From the NCBI GenBank assembly GCA_003343905.1, contig QAKI01000066.1:91185-155184 (forward strand): DNA of 64,000 nt, in the 5' to 3' direction. This document shows, piece after piece, positions 44,343-51,517 of this stretch; position 1 is the first letter of the stretch; each line of letters begins with the position of its first letter. Below the pieces are notes generated by a model. The model worked only from the letters and a program-made list of their open reading frames with translations. It had not been told where the DNA came from and made no database searches. The position numbers and the translations under genes are program-made. The DNA is from Subdoligranulum variabile (lineage in GTDB: Bacteria; Bacillota; Clostridia; Oscillospirales; Ruminococcaceae).

Positions 44343-46499
44343 ATGACGACGCACACCAAAGGCGGCTTTACCCTGCCGGGCGAAGCCGGTTGTGAAGACT
44401 TGACCCTGCAACTGGCCCAACGTTGGGGGGCCGATGTCATCCGCGACAGCGACGGCACCCAACTTTCGGACGAAATTCTGAATGCCGGGTATGACATTTA
44501 TTCCACCATCTGCATCATCCGCGGCCACAATCAATGGGCCAAAGCCCACCCCAACTGCCTGCAGCAGACTTTTTTATCCACCAGTCCGCGCCCGGCTGAG
44601 GGCGGCGCGCTGCAAATTTCGTTGCTGGCCGAATTTTTTCACCAGCAGTTCAAAGTCAACGACGGCCCCCGCGCCCTGCCCTACTGGCAGGTGTGGGACC
44701 GCACAAGCAACACCCTTCTTTCGCCCGATGCCTGGCATTGGGATAAAGACAGCGGCTGTGTCATCATCGACGCCCCCATCCCGTGGCACCTGTACACCGT
44801 CAGCTTCCTGGCCTACCGCCTGTGGGAAGAGATCTCCATGTACAACCACGTGACCAACCATTGGGACAGCGAACACCTGATGCCGGTCGATCCCCGCACG
44901 CCGGAAGCCCGGGCCTATCTGACCCAATGGCTGCGCCAGTGGTGCGAAGATCACCCCCATACCAATGTGGTGCGCTTCACCAGCATGTTTTACAACTTTG
45001 TGTGGATCTGGGGCGCAGACACACGCAACCAAAGCCTGTTCACTGACTGGGGCAGCTATGACTTTACCGTGTCGGAGCAGGCCCTGGAAGATTTCAAGGC
45101 CGAGACCGGCTATGCCCTGACGGCGGAAGATTTCATCAACAAGGGCAACTTGCAGGTGACTCACATGCCCCCCAGCCCCCACAAGCGGGATTACATGGCG
45201 TTCACCCAGCGGTTCGTGGCCGGATTTGGCAAAGAGCTGGTAGACCTGGTCCATCAGTACGGCAAGAAAGCCTATGTATTCTACGACGACAGTTGGGTCG
45301 GGGTAGAGCCTTATGGCCCTTACTTCTCTCAATTCGGCTTCGACGGCATCATCAAGTGCGTATTCTCCGGCTATGAAGCCCGGATGTGCGCCGGGGTAAA
45401 GGCCGATGTGCATGAACTGCGCCTTCACCCCTACCTGTTCCCCGTTGGCCTGGGGGGTGCCCCCACCTTTGCACCCGGCGGCGATCCCACACGGGACGCC
45501 CGGGATTACTGGCTGCATGTGCGCCGGGCGCTTCTGCGTGACAAGATCGACCGCATCGGCCTGGGCGGTTACCTGCACCTGCTGAAAGATTATCCCGATT
45601 TCGTGGAATATATCGCCAATGTAGCGAATGAGTTTCGCACCTTGCGCGATCTGCACGATACCGGCCGCGTGTATACCATGCCGCTGACCGTGGCGGTGCT
45701 GCACAGTTGGGGCAGCCTGCGGCCCTGGACATTGTCTGGCCATTTCCACGAGACCTATATGTTCGATCTGATCCACATCAACGAGGCTTTGGCCGGGTTG
45801 CCGGTGAACACCCGCTTTTTGAGCTTTGAGGACGTGCTGGACGGCAAGTTGGAGGGCGTGGATGTCATCATCAACGCCGGACCGGCCGGTACTGCCTGGA
45901 GCGGCGGTGATGCCTGGCACAATGCCGATCTGGTAGCCCGGCTGCACCAGTGGGTAGCCGAGGGCGGTGTTTTCCTGGGTGTAAACGAACCTTCGGCCGT
46001 GGCCGGGTACGGCGATTACTTCCGCATGGCACGGGTGCTGGGCGTGGACGAGGACACCGGCGCACGTGTCTGCCACGGCCGCTGGCCGGTGAACGTCCAC
46101 TCCGTGGCCGGCCTGCTGCCGGAGGGCTGCACGGTCAAGAGCCGCAGCGGGCTCTACCTTACGGACGGTGACACGCACGTCCTCGCTGCTTCAGACGGAC
46201 AGCCGGCCATCGCCGCCCATACTTTCGGCAAAGGCTGCGGTGTGTATATGGGCGGGTTTGCATACAGCCCCGTCAACGCCCGTATGCTGCTGAATCTGTT
46301 GCTGTGGGCCACGGGACGTCCCCTGACCTGCGACTATCTGCCCGACATGCCCCAGGTGGAATGCGCCGCCTGGCCTGAAGAAGGCAAACTGGTGCTCATC
46401 AACAACGGCGAGACCGACGTGGAAACGACCATCCCCACCCCCAAGGGGGATGTGACCGCCCGCCTTTTCCCCTATCAGACGCTGATTTTGGATCAATAA
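44343..46499 (+). CDS. GH112 galactosyl phosphorylase, probably beta-1,4-galactosyl-L-rhamnose phosphorylase
   Basis: 718 residues, full length for GH112. The family pattern is present from the start (GGFTLPGEAGCEDLTLQLAQ, WGADVIRDSDGTQLSD) and through the barrel (MYNHVTNHWDSEHLMPVDP, NVVRFTSMFYNFVWIWG, VFYDDSWVGVEPYGPYFSQF with the likely catalytic Asp, LRDKIDRIGLGGYLHLL). It splits a beta-galactosyl disaccharide with phosphate to galactose 1-phosphate. Known GH112 acceptors are GlcNAc/GalNAc or L-rhamnose; next to GH105, CE12 and GH28 genes the galactosyl-rhamnose reaction (as in Clostridium phytofermentans) is the better guess. No signal peptide. Confidence 0.92.
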   Translation: MTTHTKGGFTLPGEAGCEDLTLQLAQRWGADVIRDSDGTQLSDEILNAGYDIYSTICIIRGHNQWAKAHPNCLQQTFLSTSPRPAEGGALQISLLAEFFHQQFKVNDGPRALPYWQVWDRTSNTLLSPDAWHWDKDSGCVIIDAPIPWHLYTVSFLAYRLWEEISMYNHVTNHWDSEHLMPVDPRTPEARAYLTQWLRQWCEDHPHTNVVRFTSMFYNFVWIWGADTRNQSLFTDWGSYDFTVSEQALEDFKAETGYALTAEDFINKGNLQVTHMPPSPHKRDYMAFTQRFVAGFGKELVDLVHQYGKKAYVFYDDSWVGVEPYGPYFSQFGFDGIIKCVFSGYEARMCAGVKADVHELRLHPYLFPVGLGGAPTFAPGGDPTRDARDYWLHVRRALLRDKIDRIGLGGYLHLLKDYPDFVEYIANVANEFRTLRDLHDTGRVYTMPLTVAVLHSWGSLRPWTLSGHFHETYMFDLIHINEALAGLPVNTRFLSFEDVLDGKLEGVDVIINAGPAGTAWSGGDAWHNADLVARLHQWVAEGGVFLGVNEPSAVAGYGDYFRMARVLGVDEDTGARVCHGRWPVNVHSVAGLLPEGCTVKSRSGLYLTDGDTHVLAASDGQPAIAAHTFGKGCGVYMGGFAYSPVNARMLLNLLLWATGRPLTCDYLPDMPQVECAAWPEEGKLVLINNGETDVETTIPTPKGDVTARLFPYQTLILDQ

Positions 46500-46557
46500 C
46501 TTTGATTTTTGGGTGCAGGCCCGCTTTGCCAAGGCCCATCAAAATGGAGGTTTTTTC

Positions 46558-48018
46558 ATGGCCTTTCTCTTCGTCAATGCCAACCGCTCGGTAGGCACCA
46601 TCAATAAAAACATCTACGGCCAGTTTTCCGAACATCTGGGCCGCTGCATCTACAACGGTCTGCTGGACGAAAACGGCACTTTGTGCCCCGATGTGCTCCA
46701 CGCCCTGCAGGCCCTGCACATTCCGGTGCTGCGCTGGCCCGGCGGCTGTTTTGCCGATACTTACCACTGGCAAGACGGCATCGGCCCCCAGGCCGGCCGC
46801 AAGACCATCGTCAACACCAACTGGGGCGGCGTGACGGAGGACAATTCCTTCGGCACCCACGAGTTCATCGACCTGTGCCGCAAGCTGGGATGTGAACCCT
46901 ATTTTTCCGGCAACGTAGGCAGCGGCACCGTACAGGAATTTTCCGACTGGGTGGAGTACTGCAACATGGGCGGCGTTTCCCCCATGGCGGATCTTCGCCG
47001 CAAAAACGGTGCTGAAGAACCGTTCTATGTGCAGTACTGGGGCATCGGCAACGAAGCATGGGGCTGCGGCGGCAACATGCGGGCGGAATATTATGCCGAC
47101 CTTTGCCGCCAGTATTCCACCTATCTGCGCAGCTACGACCCGGCCCATCCACTGTACAAAATCGCATCCGGTGCCAACGTGGACGACTACCATTGGACCC
47201 GCACGGTGGTAGAGCAGTCCGGGCACGTCATCGATGCCGTGAGCCTGCACTACTACACGATCCCCGGCCCCGACTGGCAGCACAAGGGTTCGGCCACCGA
47301 ATTTACCCGCGCCGAATACTACACCACCCTGCATAAGACCCTGCGGATGGAAGAGCTGGTGGAAAACCACAGCCGCACCATTCGGCAGTTCGGCAACGGA
47401 CGGCCTATCGGTCTGGCGGTAGACGAATGGGGCACCTGGTTCGATGTGGAACCGGGTACGAACCCTGGATTCCTTTATCAACAGAACAGTATGCGCGACG
47501 CATTGGTGGCAGCTATCAACCTAAACATTTTCAACAATCACTGCGACACCGTTGTGATGGCGAATATTGCCCAGATGGTCAACGTCCTGCAGGCCATGGT
47601 ACTGACCGAAGGGGACAAAATGTTGCTGACTCCCACCTATCATGTGTTCGCCATGTATGCCCCCCACCAAAACGCCCGCCAACTGGAAAGCTACGCGCAA
47701 ACCAAAATGCTGGGCCAGGACGAACAGACGGTGCCCGACCTGCACATTTCGGCCAGCTGCCAGGCAGACGGCACGGTGCTGATCACAGTGGCGCACCTGA
47801 ACGACGCCGCCAGTGCTCCCGTGACCTGCCTGCTGGGCGGCATGAAAGCCTCCGCCGTGCAGGGAATGGTGTTGGCCGGTACGCCGGAAGCACACAATAC
47901 GTTCGACATGCCGGACCGGGTCCAGCCCCGTCCGTTGGATGTATCTTTGTGCGACGGCGGATTCACCGCCAGTCTGCCCCCGTGCAGTGTTGCCGCTTTT
48001 ACTGTGATCCCTGCTTAA
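46558..48018 (+). CDS. GH51 alpha-L-arabinofuranosidase
   Basis: 486 residues. GH51 N-terminal motif VNANRSVGTINKNIYGQFSEHLGRCIYNG, acid/base Glu in VQYWGIGNEAWGCGG (about 166) and nucleophile Glu in GLAVDEWGTWF (about 291). Removes terminal alpha-arabinofuranosyl units from arabinan or arabinogalactan side chains after import; no signal peptide. The ATG at 46558 has GGAGG in the preceding bases; the alternative in-frame ATG at 46513 has none. Confidence 0.95.
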   Translation: MAFLFVNANRSVGTINKNIYGQFSEHLGRCIYNGLLDENGTLCPDVLHALQALHIPVLRWPGGCFADTYHWQDGIGPQAGRKTIVNTNWGGVTEDNSFGTHEFIDLCRKLGCEPYFSGNVGSGTVQEFSDWVEYCNMGGVSPMADLRRKNGAEEPFYVQYWGIGNEAWGCGGNMRAEYYADLCRQYSTYLRSYDPAHPLYKIASGANVDDYHWTRTVVEQSGHVIDAVSLHYYTIPGPDWQHKGSATEFTRAEYYTTLHKTLRMEELVENHSRTIRQFGNGRPIGLAVDEWGTWFDVEPGTNPGFLYQQNSMRDALVAAINLNIFNNHCDTVVMANIAQMVNVLQAMVLTEGDKMLLTPTYHVFAMYAPHQNARQLESYAQTKMLGQDEQTVPDLHISASCQADGTVLITVAHLNDAASAPVTCLLGGMKASAVQGMVLAGTPEAHNTFDMPDRVQPRPLDVSLCDGGFTASLPPCSVAAFTVIPA

Positions 48019-48036
48019 AGCCAAAGGAGAAAAATT

Positions 48037-49026
48037 ATGGAATACGTTCCCTCTCCACAGCGTTATGACGCGATGCACTATGTTCCCTGTGGCCGCAGCG
48101 GCCTGAAACTGCCGGTTTTGTCACTTGGGTTATGGCACAACTTCGGCGACAGCAGCCGTTATGACACCATGCGGGCCATCTGCCGCACAGCGTTTGATAA
48201 CGGTATCGTTCATTTCGACCTGGCCAACAATTACGGCCCGGAACCCGGCGCGGCGGAACGGAATTTCGGCCGCATTCTGCGGGATGATCTGGGCTCCCAC
48301 CGCCGGGAACTGGTCATTTCCACTAAAGCCGGTTACAGCATGTGGGATGGCCCCTACGGGGACGGCGGCAGCCGCAAATATCTGCTGAGCAGCCTGGACG
48401 ACAGCCTTATGCGCATGGGGCTCGATTATGTGGATATTTTTTACCACCACCGCATGGACCCTGACACCCCGCTGGAAGAGACCATGGGCGCACTCGCACA
48501 GGCCGTGCGCAGCGGCAAGGCCCTGTACGCAGGACTTTCCAACTATGACGGCCCCACTATGATGAAAGCCGCTTCTATTTTGGACGAACTGCACTGCCCT
48601 TTCATCATCAACCAGAACCGCTATTCCATCTTCGACCGTACCATCGAGCGCAACGGCCTGAAAGACGCCGCCGTAGCCAATGGCCGCGGGATCATCGCTT
48701 TCAGTCCGCTTGCTCAGGGACTTTTGACAGACCGCTATTTGCATGGTATCCCTGAGGACAGCCGCATATGCACCGACGGCCGCTTTTTGAAAGGCAGCGC
48801 CCTGACCCCGGAACGCCTGGCGCAGATCCGTGCCTTGAACGACCTGGCCGCCCGCCGCGGCGAGAGCCTGGCCGCCATGGCCTTGCGATGGATCCTGCGG
48901 GATGGAGCCGTTACCAGCGTATTGGTCGGAGCCAGCCGCCCCGAACAGTTGCTGGATGATTTGAATGTGCTGCAAAGCCCGCCCCTGACGCAAGAGGAAC
49001 TGGCTTTTATTGATGCCAACAGCTGA
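48037..49026 (+). CDS. Aldo-keto reductase, YghZ / L-glyceraldehyde 3-phosphate reductase type
   Basis: 329 residues, NADPH-dependent TIM barrel. The sequence HYVPCGRSGLKLPVLSLGLWHN, HFDLANNYGPEPGAAERNFG, ISTKAGYSMWDGPYGDGGSRKY and VDIFYHHRMDPDTPLEET follow E. coli YghZ closely. Catalytic tetrad residues Asp, Tyr (NNYG), Lys (STKAG) and His (YHHR) are visible. It may reduce an aldehyde intermediate from rhamnose or other deoxysugar catabolism, but that is inference. Last gene of the operon; a terminator follows. Confidence 0.92.
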   Translation: MEYVPSPQRYDAMHYVPCGRSGLKLPVLSLGLWHNFGDSSRYDTMRAICRTAFDNGIVHFDLANNYGPEPGAAERNFGRILRDDLGSHRRELVISTKAGYSMWDGPYGDGGSRKYLLSSLDDSLMRMGLDYVDIFYHHRMDPDTPLEETMGALAQAVRSGKALYAGLSNYDGPTMMKAASILDELHCPFIINQNRYSIFDRTIERNGLKDAAVANGRGIIAFSPLAQGLLTDRYLHGIPEDSRICTDGRFLKGSALTPERLAQIRALNDLAARRGESLAAMALRWILRDGAVTSVLVGASRPEQLLDDLNVLQSPPLTQEELAFIDANS

Positions 49027-49041
49027 TTCTTTCTGACGCCG

Positions 49042-49094
49042 AAAAGGCAGGTCCTTCCCGCAGTGTCATGCGCACCGCATGGGCCTGCCTTTTC
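49042..49094 (+). terminator. Terminator of the GH105-AKR operon
   Basis: AAAAGGCAGGTCC pairs with GGGCCTGCCTTTT (49081-49093), with an internal small hairpin ATGCG/CGCAT in the loop, followed by TTTTCC. Confidence 0.75.
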
Positions 49095-49117
49095 CGTGCA
49101 GAAGTGTCTGCCGGAAC

Positions 49118-49195
49118 AATCCGCAGTATTTCAGCCAGCTTTTCAAGAAAGTGACGGGGCTGACGCCCTCCGATTATCTGCACGGGCAGGCTTGA
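49118..49195 (+). pseudogene. C-terminal remnant of an AraC-family regulator
   Basis: 25 codons NPQYFSQLFKKVTGLTPSDY then LHGQA and TGA. This is the last helix region of an AraC-type HTH (normally ...P.YFSR.FKK..G.TPSEY). No start or upstream domain exists, since the terminator of the preceding operon begins just before it. It is the scar of a regulator that once preceded the GH115-like gene. Confidence 0.75.
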
Positions 49196-49231
49196 AGATC
49201 CCCTGCCTCCCGCCTAAAGAGGAAAAATGAT

Positions 49232-51238
49232 ATGAAACTCAATCACAATACACGTTTGCCACAGGAAGCGGCCGAAAAGCCCCTGGCATATGCCCTGCAC
49301 GCCCTGCGGCGCGATATGGCCCGGACCCTGTGCGCCACCGACGCCCCCGGCGGAGAGCTCCGTCTGCGCCGTGATCCGGCCCTGCCCCCGGAATGCTTCT
49401 GTCTGGATGCGGATGCAAATATCCTGACGCTTTCCGCTGCCGATGTTCTGGGCTTCGTCTACGGCCTGTTCGAGATCAGCCGCCGCTTTTTGGGCGTTCA
49501 GCCCTTCTGGTTCTGGAACGACCAGACATTTTCTCCCCGCACGGAAGTCGAAATTCCCGGCGGCTTCCACTATGCCAGCACCCCCGCCCGGGTGCGGTAT
49601 CGGGGATGGTTCATCAACGACGAGACCCTGCTTTCTCACTGGAAAGTAAACGGCAGCGCCGAGGAGCCGTTCCGCATGGCCTTTGAGGCCCTTTTGCGCT
49701 GTGGCGGCAACATGGTCATTCCCGGCACCGGCACCGAGGGGCTCAAGCACCGGCAGACCGCGGCGGACATGGGGCTGATCCTGACCCACCACCACGCCGA
49801 ACCGCTGGGCGCACCCCTGTTTGTACAGCGCCACCCGGACCTGGAAGCCAAATTCAGCCAGTACTCGGACCTGTTCCGCGCGCTCTGGCAGGAAGGGATC
49901 AACGAGCAAAAGGACCTGCGCGTGGTCTGGAACATCGGCTTCCGCGGACAGGGCGACCGACCTTTCTGGGCGGATGACCCGCAGTACGATTCCGCCGAAG
50001 CGCGCGGTTCGCTGTTGTCCGCCTTGATCCGGGAACAGTATGACCTTGTAAAGCAGACTGATCCCCAGGCCGTTTGCTGTACCAATCTGTATGGCGAAAT
50101 GATGGAATTGTACCGCAGCGGCAATTTGGAACTGCCCGATGACGTGATCCGCGTCTGGGCGGACAATGGGTACGGCAAGATGGTCAGCCGCCGCCAGAAC
50201 AACGAAAATCCCCGCATCCCATCGCTGCCGCAGAACGGGGATGCGGGACGCCACGGCCTTTACTATCATGTTTCTTTTTATGACCTGCAGGCAGCCAGCC
50301 ATATCACCATGCTGCCCAACAGCGCCGAACTGGTCTGCCGGGAGTTGACGCAGGCGCTGGCGTGCGGCGCGGACGATTATTGGATCATCAACTGTTCCAA
50401 CATCAAGCCGCACGTCTATCTGCTGGACTATGTGGCGCAGCTTTGGCGCGACGGCACCGCCGATACGGCGCAGCACCGCCGCCAGTATGCCGGGAGCTAC
50501 TATGGCGGCGAGCAGCCGGACCGTGTGGCCACCGACCTGGCCGCCTATGCGCAGGCGGCGGTAGCCTATGGCCCGCACGAGGACGAACACGCAGGCGACC
50601 AGTTTTACAACCATGTGCCGCGCATGCTGATCTCCCAGTTTTTAGACGATCCCCGGCACCCTGCCGAAAGACTGCGCTGGCTGTGCGACCTTCCTTCCCT
50701 GCTGGAACAGGTACGTTTCTGTGCCGAAAAATTTGCCACGGCACAAACCGGGTACGAGCAATATCTGCGCCAATGCGAGATGACCGCTGCGCTGCTTTCG
50801 GGCGCGCCGCGCCGTCTGTATCAGGACAGCATTTTGTTGCAGGCGCAGTTGTACTCTTACTGGGCAGACGGCGCACTGGACATTTGCCGCGCACTGCAGG
50901 CGGGAGCGGATCATGCCTGGAAAGATTGCTTCTATTTTGCCGGGAAGGCAAAACACTGGTATGCCCTCGCCTACCGGGCCATGACCGACCGGGAACACGG
51001 TAAATGGGTAAGTTTTTACGCCAACGAATGCCAGACCGATATCCGCCAGACGGCGCAGCTCTGCGGCTACCTGATGAGCTACGCCCGCAACAAGGGCGAG
51101 GGGCCGCACTTCCACAGTTGGATGCAGGAATTTGGCGAAAGCGCAGAGGAAAGCCGCGTGCAGCTTTTGCTCAACACCGAAAAGCATCCCACTGACGAAG
51201 CGTTATTCGCCCTGATGGAAGCCCGCCGGGGGGAATGA
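49232..51238 (+). CDS. GH115-like glycosidase (alpha-glucuronidase family)
   Basis: 668 residues. Motifs of GH115 are visible: an N-terminal GH20b/GH67-like domain (LSAADVLGFVYGLFEISRRFLG), then VRYRGWFINDETLLSHWKVN, FEALLRCGGNMVIPGTG, ADMGLILTHHHAEPLGAP, VWNIGFRGQGDRPFWADDP and VIRVWADNGYGKMVSR. Characterised members remove 1,2-linked glucuronate from xylan or arabinogalactan. This protein is shorter than most GH115 enzymes (often 800-1000 residues), lacking the C-terminal beta domain. No signal peptide. It follows a dead AraC fragment, so it may have been acquired with its own regulator; no clear promoter was found. Confidence 0.85.
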   Translation: MKLNHNTRLPQEAAEKPLAYALHALRRDMARTLCATDAPGGELRLRRDPALPPECFCLDADANILTLSAADVLGFVYGLFEISRRFLGVQPFWFWNDQTFSPRTEVEIPGGFHYASTPARVRYRGWFINDETLLSHWKVNGSAEEPFRMAFEALLRCGGNMVIPGTGTEGLKHRQTAADMGLILTHHHAEPLGAPLFVQRHPDLEAKFSQYSDLFRALWQEGINEQKDLRVVWNIGFRGQGDRPFWADDPQYDSAEARGSLLSALIREQYDLVKQTDPQAVCCTNLYGEMMELYRSGNLELPDDVIRVWADNGYGKMVSRRQNNENPRIPSLPQNGDAGRHGLYYHVSFYDLQAASHITMLPNSAELVCRELTQALACGADDYWIINCSNIKPHVYLLDYVAQLWRDGTADTAQHRRQYAGSYYGGEQPDRVATDLAAYAQAAVAYGPHEDEHAGDQFYNHVPRMLISQFLDDPRHPAERLRWLCDLPSLLEQVRFCAEKFATAQTGYEQYLRQCEMTAALLSGAPRRLYQDSILLQAQLYSYWADGALDICRALQAGADHAWKDCFYFAGKAKHWYALAYRAMTDREHGKWVSFYANECQTDIRQTAQLCGYLMSYARNKGEGPHFHSWMQEFGESAEESRVQLLLNTEKHPTDEALFALMEARRGE

Positions 51239-51264
51239 AAAACCATCGGCGCGTACAAATTTCC

Positions 51265-51387
51265 CTATTTTTCTGGACCGTCCGCGCTGGCAACGCAGGC
51301 ACTTTTTCCCTCTCCACCACAGCTTATTGCTTGCATCTCATTTTTATCCATCAAATCAAACGTGCTTACACTTACATTGCTTCCCAT
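51265..51387 (-). CDS. Possible 40-residue peptide with bacteriocin-type leader at the right island edge
   Basis: An ATG-started frame of 40 codons. Residues 10-25 read FDLMDKNEMQAISCGG, which fits the spacing of double-glycine leaders (Met -12, Glu -8, Met -7, Ile -4, Cys-Gly at -2/-1 if cut after CG). The remainder, about 16 residues, is Gly/Ala/Lys-rich with one Cys. The first half uses AT-rich codons, the last third GC-rich ones, so this may be a leader fused to unrelated DNA by a deletion. There is no good ribosome site and no transporter or modifying enzyme nearby. It could be a dead fragment. Confidence 0.35.
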   Translation of the reverse strand: MGSNVSVSTFDLMDKNEMQAISCGGEGKSACVASADGPEK

Positions 51388-51414
51388 GACGGTCTCGAAA
51401 AGCAAAGGACGAAA

Positions 51415-51517
51415 CGCATAGAAAGGCCCGGCAGGTTCGCCTGCCGGGCCTTTGGTTTTGGGCACCTCCTGCCCCGCCGCGGCATAGCGTGTGGGAAGGA
51501 GGTGTTTGTATGTCCAA
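51415..51517. repeat. Right 103-base direct repeat bounding the pectin island
   Basis: Partner of 25614-25716 (one mismatch). Here the repeat leads into the intact SpoIID-like gene, so this copy holds the native leader, ribosome site and start, while the terminator in it now follows island DNA. Confidence 0.95.
51422..51462 (+). terminator. Copy of the fba terminator at the right repeat
   Basis: Same 14-pair stem with TTCG loop and T-rich tail as at 25621-25661. It would stop transcription leaving the GH115-like gene and isolate the SpoIID-like gene. Confidence 0.85.
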
